A stretch of DNA of 64,000 nucleotides. Source: Symbiodinium natans. Lineage: Eukaryota > Sar > Dinophyceae > Suessiales > Symbiodiniaceae. The first letter of the stretch is position 1. The number at the start of each line of letters is the position of its first letter. The notes below the pieces were generated by a model, which was not told the DNA's origin, ran no database searches, and saw only the letters and a list, made by a program, of their open reading frames with translations. The stretch lies in NCBI GenBank assembly GCA_905221605.1, contig CAJNDS010002765.1, positions 124,001 to 188,000 on the forward strand, in the 5' to 3' direction. The translations under genes were made by a program, and so were the position numbers. Shown piece by piece: positions 25,801 through 37,143 of the stretch.

Positions 25801-28541
25801 AAGCTACCCGCAGCTACCCGGGGAGGGCACATGTCAGTGAGCAACTTCTAAGGTGCATCTTGTTGCATCTGGTTGCATCTCGTGCCCTCAGGTCACTTAC
25901 TGGTTGTTGCGGCGGCGTGCCGAACGACGAGGAGATTCACTTGAAAGAAGGGAGGCAAGCAGTCCCACTCAACTTGGACAGGAATTTGAAGAGCCGGTGA
26001 AAGAAGGCCGAACTCAAACGAGTTTGTTTCGGCATATGGCAAACGTCGATGTTTGCCCTTGCGTTCAGTGATGTTGGGTAGAGTGGCGGGATTCTTGGAT
26101 TTCGCAGTAGCTTATTTCCAAGGTGGGCCGATGAGACAAACACGGAAAGAACAGCTGAAGAGATCAGGGCACCGTGGCTGCACTGAGTACCTGTGCTTTG
26201 CGGCTATGTCAACATTATGTTCTGATTTGAACCGTGTCGTGGAACAGGTGTGGTGGCTTAAGGATGTGTGGCCTCTTCCTTTGCTCATTCGACACGCAGA
26301 CTACGCCGATTTGTTGGGTACGTTCGTGGGGGGTGGTCTGTCGGTCCTGTCACAGCTCTCCTGGTTTGATTCTCCTCTCTGTTAGTCCTCTGATTCCGGT
26401 GATCTTGTGGCCCTCTTCGTGCGGTGGCGCTGTGGTCCTCGAAACAGCGCTTAAGGCTCCTTCGCGTGAAACTCAAGAGGGTCCGTTGCACCCACTCCCC
26501 CCCCCCCCCCCCCCCCCCCCCCCTTCTGCTTCTGCCAGGGCGATCCCTACTCACTGTTTGTAGTTTTGGGAGGAAGTTCTTTAGCTTCTGGATTTTCTTG
26601 CTTTTTTTCAAATTTTCAAGTGTCGACATTGACCGGAAAGCTTCCATGTCCCTCGTCCATCGGTTTAGAGTTGCTGACATGTGCGGCAACAACCCTCCAC
26701 CTTTTGCGGGAACGCTGTCTCGGGCTAGCATGCACGGGACGCTGCTTGAAGCATGTGCGGTGTTGTACACAGCAATGGTGTCGCGGAAGCTGCAGATGGT
26801 GTGAATGACGCCGTTAAGGGTTGTGCGGCTTTTTATCAAAGGGTTTGTTTCGGGGCGCCCCCCCCCCCACACACGACGTGAAGACATCCACGAACATAAA
26901 ATTGAACTCCCAGGTCGCAGCTCTCCGAGGGCAACTCGGACTCCAAAGTGCTAGCATCAGAGGCCGGATCAGATCAAGCTCTTTTGCTGGAATATTGTTC
27001 CGGTCTGTGAGTGTCTTGTTCAAATCAAAGCCTTCCACAGCATTTTGCCGCTGCAAAATGCATGGTTGCCTTCTGCCAGGGATACTGGCCAGAGGCTGGT
27101 TTCGCCTTGAGCACTATCATGGCCATGAAGACGCCTGATCAGCGCTTCCAGAAACCGCTGCTCTGCTCGCTTGCAGGATGACCTGCCATCTGAGAGCAGC
27201 TCACGCATGAACTTTGGATGCGCAATAAGTCTTCTTCTTCTGCTTCTTCTTGTGGTGATTGTGTGCTCAAGCAAGGAGCGTGGATGCTCTGGCAGATCAT
27301 CCCTCCGCCGTCCCGTCGGATGATCTCGAGCAGGTCAAGCTGCACAAGGCGTACACGGCAAGCTGGAAGACATGCTGTCAACCTCCTATTCCCTTAAGGA
27401 TAGTCCGTCTGAGACTCGATTGTGGCCTTGTTTCTCTGCCCACTCCATGGAGTGATGGCGCACAATCAGCCCGCGCAGTGCCCACGTGTGTTTGTAAGTC
27501 CAGACGTCCAGAGTCGCGTCTGCCGACATGTCTCGTCGGCGCAGGTCGCGCCGGAGGAGTCCCCTCGATCACCGAATGATCCTCGGGGCCAGGTGCAGCA
27601 GGCAAGGGGCATCTGCAGGGAACAGCCAGTTGAGTCGCGCCTCGCCGAATGCTAGCGGGCAGGACCTGGCACACCAGGGCTCAGCAGGGGAGCTCTCTAC
27701 TGAGGCCAGCAAGACAAGCAAGGCGGGTGGGGGCCTCCTCAAAGCGGGATGCAGCAGTTTTTTGAGATCTTTTGCTTCCGGGTTTATAGGACCCCTTTTA
27801 GGGCCTTAAACGGACCTCAAAGCTTTTAGAGATAATTCTTTTTGGCCATCCTGTTGAAGATCTTTTAAATTTAGGGTTGCCAATTGCCATCATGCAGTTA
27901 GAAAGAGCGTTTGCGGAACAGTTTCCCCCCCCCCCCCCCCCCCTGTCGGTTTTCGCTCTGCGAAGGAGGAGACGGGCGAGGCCAGGCTGACTTGATGGAC
28001 TACGCGCGGCTGTTCGATAGCCATTGCAAGCAACCCCACGCAGCGGGCACCCGATCTGTTGCGACATGTTGCCACGTTATGCTTCAGACTGTCGACGGCA
28101 AGCCACAACAGATGCCGCTATCGTCTCACCTTTGCGCCTTTGTTGTTAGGGGCGGTTTTTTTGGAGGGCATCCGATGAATTCGATGCGCACTTCAGGTGG
28201 GTGCAGCGAGCACAGCATGCGCAGCTCCGGGTGAACAAGTTTGCACAGTACTCAGAAAACGAGATCAAGTGGATCTTTCGAGGTTCTTCAACCAGAGTAG
28301 TGTGTGTGTGTGTGTGTGACGCTAAATTACAGAATGTGCTCGCACTAAGCATCGTAGCTCAGTCCCTGTGCACTAAGTGCCATGGGGTCACTGCTATCAA
28401 GACGCCAATTCGAAGATGTGCGGGTGTTCGTAGTTCGACGCTGGTTCGTGAGACGCGGTCACATCTCACAGTCGCCGACAGAAACCAAAATAGAAACCTT
28501 CAACACGGCAAAAGTGGATCATGGACTAGCAGCATGCAGTA
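22894..28541. other. Gene-poor stretch with homopolymer runs
   Basis: No supported gene was seen in about 5.6 kb. Poly-C runs lie at about 26491-26523 and 27926-27943. Some minus-strand frames at about 26640-26840, 26880-27060 and 25060-25239 look protein-like but could not be joined. They may be decayed mobile-element or gene fragments. Confidence 0.35.
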
Positions 28542-28991
28542 ATGATTTGGAGGTCATGTACCGCCATGGTCGAGACATTTGGACATCTCACGAACCGTAG
28601 CAGCTGCTTCAAAATTACCCCTGCATGTTATGACGAGCTCGCGAGTCATGTCTGGTCCTACAAATATGTGCTGGCCTGCATGCCTTCATGCCTTGACCTA
28701 GCTTCTGAGCCCGAAGCCAACGTATGCTTGAATGGCCTTACGGTAGCTGTTCCTCTTCGCTTCTGGTGTGGGCGGGACTCGGTCCGAGAAGTGACAGATG
28801 CCCAGAAGGAGGACGACAGCAACGATGAAAATGAAGCTCCGCCGGAGTACTTGGTTCCAACGCCGAGGAGGTTTGATGTGGGAAGCTCGGAAATGCTGGC
28901 ACCTGGATCATGCATTCGCATCCGAGTTTTTTTTGGGCTAGAGGTGAATCCCTACGGCACAGGCTTGGACCTTGGAGCTAAGCCAACTTAA
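28542..28991 (+). CDS. Possible exon of an unrecognised protein
   Basis: The frame is open to a TAA at 28989-28991. Its middle part is protein-like, with an acidic segment (TDAQKEDDSNDENEAPPEY) followed by VPTPRRFDVGSSEMLAPGS. No domain was recognised and no upstream partner exon was found. The opposite strand is also partly open, so the strand itself is uncertain. It ends 10 bp from the end of a better-supported minus-strand gene, which would make the two convergent. Confidence 0.25.
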   Translation: MIWRSCTAMVETFGHLTNRSSCFKITPACYDELASHVWSYKYVLACMPSCLDLASEPEANVCLNGLTVAVPLRFWCGRDSVREVTDAQKEDDSNDENEAPPEYLVPTPRRFDVGSSEMLAPGSCIRIRVFFGLEVNPYGTGLDLGAKPT

Positions 28992-28999
28992 TTGAAACA

Positions 29000-29402
29000 T
29001 CAGTGCAGCCGCTTGCTGGAGATAGTCTGGAGATGGTTCGCATACTCTTCAACGGCTTCTTGTGTGGCCTCGTAGTTTCTGACGTGCGTGACGATGTGCC
29101 CACGTAGACTCTTGGTTACGGTTACGGTCCTGACAGCATGTTGGATGGCTTCCAGAAACTCGATCTTCTTTCTAGGACCTGATCCGCTGGCCCCGACGAT
29201 GAAGACGGTTGCGACCATGCGGTCATTCTGGGTATCAGGCTCAATGTCATGACGTCATTGCAACGAGTTTCTCTTCCAAAGTTGCATCCAAGCACCTTGA
29301 GATCAAACCCGGCTATCTTTTCATGCCATTCAGACACTCCCCAGTGCAAAGGGCTGCAGTCGACAAGGGTGTTGATTGGTAATGATGATTTCTTGTCTTC
29401 GG
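29000..29402 (-). CDS. 3' end of an unrecognised minus-strand gene, last two exons
   Basis: The last exon is 29227-29000 (75 residues plus TGA) and the penultimate exon is about 29402-29296. They are joined by a 68-nt GT-AG intron (29295-29228), with both sides in phase 0. The join reads WHEKIAGFDLK|NDRMVATVFIVGA. The penultimate exon contains NTLVDCSPLHWGVSEW. The last exon has a small hydrophobic strand with VGASGSG, then a long charged helical region (RKKIEFLEAIQHAVR, EATQEAVEEYANHLQ). The Gly-rich turn resembles a nucleotide-binding loop but lacks the usual GKS/T, so no function is claimed. Upstream exons probably include 29996-30230 on the same strand. Confidence 0.5.
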
Positions 29403-29995
29403 CTGCCCCGATCATTCAAGGAGAGCAAGGTGCGGGAAAATGCGGGCTGGTGCCTCAAAAGATCTCAAAAACCCTCAAGCATGGCAAACCACATGTCAAT
29501 CTGACAGTGGCAGGAAGCAAGGAAGTGGAGCGAGAGGCTGGGCGGTTTGGGGCTCCTGATGGGAGAGTGCTGCATGAGATGATGTGAGATGTCAACAGGC
29601 TAGGTGGTCAAAGGTGTCCAATATCGAGTTCCGAAAGAATGCTCAAGGCACGTCCGATATCGGAGAGTCACCTCAGCACATGTCAACACATGCATCCTGC
29701 AATAAAGTCTTGAGCTTTTCACGGAGTCCTTGTGCTTGGCCAGGCCCTTCCTGGCTAAAAAAGGAGCTTACAAAGCTCCAAGCGCACGTGGACTGCAGCT
29801 GCTGCCCTCAAACGAGTTCTGAACACCCCAAAAGCTCAATACTATTGGCTGTGCGCTGGAGTGGGGAGGACGCAAACAAAGGGCGCTTGCTGGAGCTCAG
29901 CCTTCGCACGCTGCTTAGAGTGCTTGGCGCGAAGTGCCAGCTATAATGTGCAGTGCCGACAGAGCAGCAAACCATATCTTGACGACGGGCCGCCG

Positions 29996-30230
29996 CATGT
30001 GCCTTGACCTCGACCTGTCCCTACTTCTTCCTGATCTGTCAGTTGATGATGTCGATGTTCCTGCCAACAAGGCCTTCGTGGCCAAGATGACAACTGCTTG
30101 GATGATGAGCACAGCACGCGATGCTCCAGGATGACTGGCATTTGGAAAAAGCATCCGAAGAGAGTCATTCTGAAAAAGGAGCCCATCATCAAAAAGCAGC
30201 TGCGCAACCAGCTCCGACTCAGACATATCA
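29996..30230 (-). CDS. Possible upstream exon of the minus-strand gene
   Basis: The minus strand reads MSESELVAQLLFDDGLLF, then QNDSLRMLFPNASHPG, then a hydrophobic helix ending in ATKALLAG. An AG|GAAC junction there could be a GA donor. The residue pattern is protein-like, but no splice partner was fixed and the frame is only modestly long. The exon limits are approximate. Confidence 0.28.
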
Positions 30231-30323
30231 AGAAGTCGGAACCTTTGCATGCAGCTACGCATTCTGCCGCCCCACTCGCTTGCAGACAGGTCAAGATGTC
30301 CCAGAGGATGATGAACTTCTAAC

Positions 30324-30389
30324 GCCGGCGAGCTTAGCTATAGTTGCAAAAAGCAAGCCGGCGAGCTTAGCTATAGTTGCAAAAAGCAA
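30324..30389. repeat. Perfect 33-bp tandem duplication
   Basis: The 33-bp unit starting GCCGGCGAGCTTAGC occurs at 30324-30356 and again at 30357-30389 without visible change. Confidence 0.95.
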
Positions 30390-33300
30390 GCCAGTTCAAA
30401 GCAAAGTGTGAGAACTGGATCATGAGTTGTTCTCGCGCGTTGCGCATGCTTGCAGGGTAGAATGGCACAGAACAACTTCAAAGGACAGATACCAACTCAA
30501 GGTTTCTTGGGTCAGGCGGGCCACATTGGACATCCATAAAATAATGATGTGGCATAAATGAGGCTTGAAGGCACAACGTTGCGCGGGTACGCAAAAACAC
30601 CAAAATGAGCTAACAGCCACCTTTTTCGTTCCAAGGTGATGTCCATACATACCGACCGAATTTGAAGCCATACGCGTTCTGGCCATGTGCAAGGCTAGGT
30701 TTCAAGATGGTGCGGGCCACCAGCCGACCTCGCGTGCTTTGTGGGCTCTAGGTGTCCATAGTGCCCACACCAGAACTCCAAACTTGGTGTGACGGTGTGC
30801 ATGGCCACCACACCTGGCCAAATCGAGTTTTAAAAAAACAAAAACAAAGCCCTTTGGAAAGCAAATCAACAAATAAACGCGGCAAAGCCCAATGCCTAGC
30901 CAAAACCCTGCGAGAGCCCAACCTGAACCCTAGACACAGAAGTACGCCAAAACTAAGCCCGAAAAACGCCGCGCTCAAGAAGCGTCGCAGTGCCGAAGAC
31001 CAAACTTGTGGCTTGTGGGGGCGGGGGGCGGGTGGGTTGAATGAGTCAGCCCTAACACTGCCCCCCCCCCCCCTCCCAGCAATACTGCACGGTGCAGCAC
31101 AGAACATTTTCGCAGTGGACAGTCCATCAGTTCTGGTTGTTCTGCTACTAGTATCTTTCAACCACACAATCGTCAGCTGTGTTTCGTTCGTTTGAAGTTG
31201 CTCGAACATGCCTGCACCGGTGCCGAGGAGTCTCAAGTCCCTGAGACATGACTTCAGCAAGGTCAACCGGAAGGCCCGATCCCCCGCAAGTAGCGAGCGG
31301 CCAGAAAGGTATGGTTTGATACAAGCGCAGCATCTAATGTGGGCAGCGTTGGCTACCTGTGAGACTGTGGCTCTTTTCGAGGAGGTTCTCGAGAGGCCGG
31401 TCTGTTGATGGCAAAAGCCAGCTAATCTGCTGAGCTTGCCAACGAAACTGCAGCTGCAGGTGTTTGCCAAAAGAGAAGCTCCGTCCCAGCCTGAAACTTG
31501 GAGATCTTGTCAATCGGGTTTCGACTTGTGAGGTTGCGCAAGGATGTATCCGGCAAGGTGGCAAGGTGTTGTGCAGAGCCGAGGGCAGCCTCTTGCTGGT
31601 AAGGAATAAAGAATTCCCTGGCTGTGGAGGTGCCCTCCCTTCAGGCCCCGTGGGGGAGAGGGCGTTCACCACCAATCTCGGCAAGTTGACGTTGATGTTT
31701 GAACTGTAAAGTCTTGCTGCGAACCAAAAGCCGGATCAGGTGGATTTCTGACTTGCAGAAGTCGCCGAAGCTCCCTTGACCCCAGCTATTAGCGTTGTTT
31801 TTTGAACAGTCGTTTTTTGGCGTCTCGGACTCGTGACCCGTGTGGGGCTGCCAATGCTGTGACAGTGCGCTCCTGGGTCGGTCTGAGAAAGGCATCCGAA
31901 TTTCCCTTGCAGCTTAATTCATGCAAATGAATGCAAATGTCGTCACTTCCATTGTATCTCCATTCTGCTTCTAAGATCTCCGGTAAAATGCCAAGCGCAG
32001 AGGGCTCTGTCACGGCATGGTGCTGCGCAAAGCTTGTGGATCCACGTGCGAAGTCAGGCCCATGAGGGAAGGAGGCCAATAACACCCCAAAGTGTTGCCG
32101 CTTTTCGCCTGAATCCTGACCCTAAACTGGAGTAGCAAAATTGGGGAAGAATTCTTGGGTAGCGAACACGCTGCATGTGAATTGACCAAATTGTGAATGC
32201 TTGAACCTTGTGGAAAGGTGGGGCTGGCCAGATATGATATGTGAGCGTTAGCCGGAGCCGCCTTGGTTTTGCAGCGGGCAGCGGGTTCCTGCGCTGCCAG
32301 CATGATGCTCGACAACAGAGATTCTACGTATGGGGGCCGCCCTGGACTTAGAGCGAAGCATGACTCCTCGCTTTCCAGCTTTTGGTAGCTCATTCATGCT
32401 GGTAAGGTCCTGCTCGCGTGACCTCGAATTCCTATGCGCGATGAGCTAAGCAGAGAGGATGGCGACTCGTGCGTGTAAGGCTGCTTTGCGTGCATCCCTC
32501 AGGAACGGCTCCAATCAGAACTGCGGAAACGTCATCTCCGACATCCCCAGCACACGTCCGCCCCTACATTCGAAAATGGATTGTCTTCATGGCTGAAGGG
32601 TAGAGTTGACAAGCACAGAAGTGGCACACATGCGAGGGAATCAATGAGAACAACCTTTCAGGTTTGTTGGTTGCTGCTTGGAGTTTTCGGAGGGGATTGG
32701 GTGTAAACGATCACTTCTTCGGGTCATTGCAAGAAAAGTCTTCAGTATCAACAACAACTTTTCCGCCTCCAACAAGTACATTACTTCCGAAGGTAGAATG
32801 GAGGAAGGAAGGGAAGGAAGGGAAGGAAGGAAGGCGGGAGGCAAGAAGCGGAAGGAAGCGAGGACACCCGCCTTTTTGAGCCAGGCAAGCTCGCTTTTAA
32901 GAACATCATGCCGTTGAAAGGACTTGCTGAAAATACCCCAGCATCCTTCCGAGCCCGTCACACAAGCGTTGTTTCGCTTGCACCCTTTTTGAGTCTGCAA
33001 GCTCGGGGCTTCTCTCCCCCCCCCCCCCTTCTGCCCCAAGCCTCACAACACCAACCAAGCCGTGTTTCATCCGTTTTTTGTTCAAAATAGGAAAGTTGCT
33101 TATCTAAAACAGTTTTTCTGGGTCCCTCCATTCAGAGGGGGTGAAGGCAAAGCCGGGAACAACTTCTCAACAAATGTGGAAACGCATGGTGTCCTGACGG
33201 AGTGTCCATTAGTCTGTTTTGGAGCAACCTGCGATGGAAGAAACACAGCACAAACAAACGAATGAGCGAACGAACATGTGTAAATTCACATAAGCAGCTG

Positions 33301-34600
33301 CATGTTCCACAGGACCGAGCCAAAGCCTCCGTTCATTGTTGGAGGTGTTGCTGCGCCACCCGGAGGCAAATCCTCGATTTGTCTCGGTTGGGACGACAGG
33401 CCCTGTCAGCTCACACATGGTCTCGTGTCAGTGCCCAGGCTCTGCAATTTTTGTACTGCACCTGCAGGCCAGCTGCTCGACCTGCAGGCCTGTCTTGAAG
33501 CAATGGTTACAGGGCGAACATCGAAGCTGAGACCGAAGCTGCTGGGTCGCCTTGTCAGGCAGGCCGCCCGCGGAGGATGCATCACGGGCTCAGGCCCTGC
33601 CAGCCGGCTTTTACTCGACTCCTCGTTGAATCATGTTGAATCGTTGAATCTGGATGAAGGCCCGGCCGGCTGGTGAAGCCCTGCGCCGAGATCATCGGCG
33701 CCTCGGCTTGCAATCTGAAGTGCGATGCCGCCATTTTCCAGCAAGCTCTGTTGCCTGAAAGGTCCCCGGAGGACCTGGCCACGGACCGAGCAGACAAAGA
33801 CTGAGAAGAGACTGAGAACCCTGAGACTCTTGGATACTCTTGGAGCTTGAAGTGTTTTCGGGTTCTGATCGAAGGCATACGGGACACGTCCGCGTGAGAG
33901 GCCTGATGTGATAGTTACAGACGCGACAGTTTTGTCGGGTAACCCTTGAGCTCGGTTTTGACTTCGAATCTGGGGCAGTTCCAACAGCTACGCATCTGGC
34001 AACAGCCAGAACACCGGGAATGTTCTGACGGGTGCTCTTGCCTCAGCTTAAACTGGCACCATCGTAGTTTTGTTGTTCACTCTCTGAGTTGCACAATCGT
34101 TGCTCAAGTTGCTGGCATGTTCTCTGCACGCATGGAGGCATTGCCTCAAAGTGCTGTGCTCTCCCATGGAACCAGTGTGCAGAGACACTTGCGGAGTGAG
34201 CATCGATGTTCAACGAGGTTCCCACAACGCGGGTGTTGAGGCAGACTTGTGCTGGCGAGCTTCTCTTCGACACGACCATGCAGTGACCGCGCACCATTCT
34301 GAAAAAACCAGTTTTGTCTTCTTTGCCAGGCCACCAGGAGGCGCTTCTGAGATGAGCCTGGCATGGGACACCGGCCCATGATCCAAGAAACACCTTTTTG
34401 GTTGTTAGCAAAAGCTTTGCTGCTTTTGACGGTCTTTACAAGCAGTGCGACAAGCAGTTGCAGAGCTCTCTTGCGCTTGGGCCAAGGCTCCAAAGGGAAT
34501 AGCGCTGGATCCCTAGCAAGTTCCAACAAGTCTGCTCTGAAAAAGCCTAGATGTAGACCTCGGATGCAGCGGACGGTGGGGTGGGGTCCATGGCTGTATA
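30390..34600. other. Gene-poor stretch
   Basis: No gene is called. Poly-C runs lie at about 31061-31073 and 33018-33028, and a GGAA-rich stretch at about 32803-32860. Near 33330-33410 the plus strand reads GGVAAPPGGKSSICLGWDD. This recalls the PPGG motif of HN1/Jupiter-type microtubule-associated proteins, but it stands alone and is not called as a gene. Confidence 0.35.
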
Positions 34601-35071
34601 TATGTACATATATATATATATATATATATGGTGCAGCGTCGCTGCCCCCCCACCCCCCCCCACCCCATGGTACCCCCCCATGCCCCCCCCCCCCCCCCCC
34701 CCCAAATTCTGTCCCCGCCCCGCACCCCTGTGGTTTGGGCCCCCGGGTTTGGGTTCGTTTAGGGTTTAGGGTTTAGGGTTAAGGGTTGAGGGTTTAGGGT
34801 TTAGGGTTTAGGGTTTAGGGTCCCCGCCCCGCCCCCCTGTGGTTTGGGCCCTCCTGTGGGGTGATGTGGTTGGGGTTTGGGTTGAGGGCTTAGGGTTTAG
34901 GGGTTTAGGGGTTTAGGGGTTTTGGGTTTTGGGTTTAGGGTTTAGGGTTTGGGGTTTAGAGTCTAGGGTTTAGGGTTTAGGGTTTAGGGGGGGTGGGGGG
35001 GTTGGGGGGGGGGGATACCATGGGGGGGGGGGGGGGGGGGGGGGGTACCGACACGGGACACGGAACCATAC

Positions 35072-35107
<36 letters not shown>

Positions 35108-35115
35108 ACGTATAC
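34601..35115. repeat. Fold-back low-complexity block enclosing interstitial TTTAGGG repeats
   Basis: The left arm is (TA)n at about 34609-34630, then C-rich sequence with CCCATGGTACCCC. The right arm is the rough inverse: G-rich with ATACCATGGGG, then (AT)n at about 35068-35094. Between them lie TTTAGGG units in one orientation: regular copies at about 34758-34820 and degenerate ones (GGGTTTAGGGG, GGGTTTTGGG) at about 34870-34990. A segment of about 30 bp beginning CCCCGCCCCGC occurs twice, at about 34713 and 34822. TTTAGGG is the telomere repeat of plants and dinoflagellates; here it is internal. Confidence 0.9.
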
Positions 35116-37143
35116 ATGTAATCGGTCTAAATGATATGTATGCATCTGATTGATGAGGGCGCACAACCTGCCTTCTCCTCCTCCCCGCGTTGGTGTGGGT
35201 TTTGCTTGTTGAGGATTCTAAAGGGGGGTTGGGGGTCGGGAATGGGCGGGAGGAGTGGCGAACTGGGAACCTGGGGTTCAGTTGAAACCTCAAGTCCCAC
35301 AAAGGGATCACTAAAGAATCAAGAGGCTACTGTAGGGGACCCAGGCCGCGACTATGCCACCAGCAGGAGCTCGACGAGCACTGGTCCCCAGTGTCTCAGA
35401 TGTTTCTCCGGTTTCGTGGCATTTTGTAAAACTCTCGTTCGGCTTGAGATCCAAGGCCGCCCCCCAGGATGCTCATGAGGACGGTTCTGTGATTTCTCGC
35501 ATGTCTACACAAGTCCGTCATCTTGTGTCCATCACCCGTTCGGTCAACCCCGTGCATGAATGAAACCAGTACATCCTTTGACTGGTTGGTACTGATTCCT
35601 AGCAAGTGCGCCGGCATACTAGGCGTCCGAAAGGACGGCCTTCACTTGATGTCAACGTGCGAGGCCTTTGGGCAACGGGTGCGTGTCTCCTCAAACTCGT
35701 ATGCAAATGGCGCAGATCAGCCGGGGCTCGAGATGTCTTTCTTGTTTTGACCATCAGGGTAGTCACAGAGACTACTGAGGAACTGTGGCAACGTGTTGTC
35801 CGACACCCCTACTACACGAGTCCTGAGGCTGTGGCAGGGAGAAGCAAGGAGGTCTGCAAACACGATTGACATTGAACGATATTGAAACATATGTTCCGTT
35901 CATCGATTGAAAGCAGAAGCAAACGCGGTGATAGGCGAGTGGCAGCACAGCATTGTGCAGTATTGTGCAGTATTGTGCAGCTTTGTGCAGCACTGTGCGT
36001 TTGAGCACCTCTCAGCACTGTCGAGGCCTCCAGGTGGCGGCAGTTCTTTGAATCTCGGCTGGTCGTGCGCGCCCCATGCGGCCTGTAGAACCCTCGGGAG
36101 CAGCTAGGAATGAAAAGAAGTGCTTTTGCCTACAACTAATAATGTTGATTGGCGTTTTGCCTGAGGTGAACTTCTGAAGCATGGCTCCTGAGCAATGGAG
36201 CTATGGGTGCTGCACACGCTGTGCAGTGTGCAACTATTCTTTTGTCAAAAGCGTCAGAAGCGTCGGCTTGATGGCCTGCCCGCGTTGGAAATGTCGACCT
36301 ACGTCGCATGACTTTGCTGAACGATGCTGAACGCGGTCAGGCTGCGGGAGACTGCGCATTGTGCACATTGCGCACACGCTCTCCACAAATAGTCTTAAGA
36401 TCATAATTCAGAGGAAAGCGCAGTCGAGACATGTCGCACCGGCCCTTGGAGCCGTGTCATCGTATCCTGTTACATTCTGATACGTTCTCGACCGCCTTGA
36501 GCTGCCAGCAAGGTTCACCGTTTACATCCGTTTACCATCATATGCCCTTCATGAAACACTTGCTACAGCCCTCCAAGACGTTCTCTGCAACTGGGGATTT
36601 GGACCTTCGAGAGTTGGGAATGCAATGGCATGCGTGAACAACGCGTTTGCTGCTTTGCAAGCATCACGCTGGCTGCAAACGCAGCTGCATGTTATAGCGC
36701 GATCTTGAAAGCGGCTTCCGAAGCTAGAACTAGAGCGCCTACGGGGCAGAACTCATTCAATTGCGGATGGAAAAACATGTCTGAGATCAATGCACTCAGA
36801 CTCTGCGTGCTTCTTCATTGCAACAGCACGTCGGAGCCCCCCCCCCCCCCGGCTGAGCTAGGCCTAGTAACTAGTAGTTTTTCTAAGCGCCTGCACCCGA
36901 GCATTGAAAAAGAGTTCGGGTCGACAGCAAACATGCATGGCATGAACATTCATTTCCCGCCTCTCTTCCTGCTTGGCATTCGCAGATCTTCGTAGCGTAG
37001 CCTGAAATGACCGAGGGGGTGAATGTGTAGAGTACCCACCAATCACATAAAACCATCGCAAAACCCACAGCGCCATTAACGCATAAACGATCTTCGCAGA
37101 ATCCGAGCATCGGGTAGACGACTGGTAGCCTGGGCCCGTGCTT
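35116..37143. other. No gene recognised
   Basis: No supported exon. A short tandem run of TATTGTGCAG-like units lies at about 35952-35998, and a C run at 36838-36850. The last part is the upstream region of the membrane-protein gene. Confidence 0.4.

Noticed and set aside
33330..33410. HN1/Jupiter-like PPGG motif (APPGGKSSICLGWDD)
   Set aside because: A single short motif without partner exons or a second repeat; too little to call a gene.
37138..37143. GTG at 37138 as start of the membrane protein
   Set aside because: An ATG lies two codons later in the same frame and GTG starts are not expected in nuclear genes.
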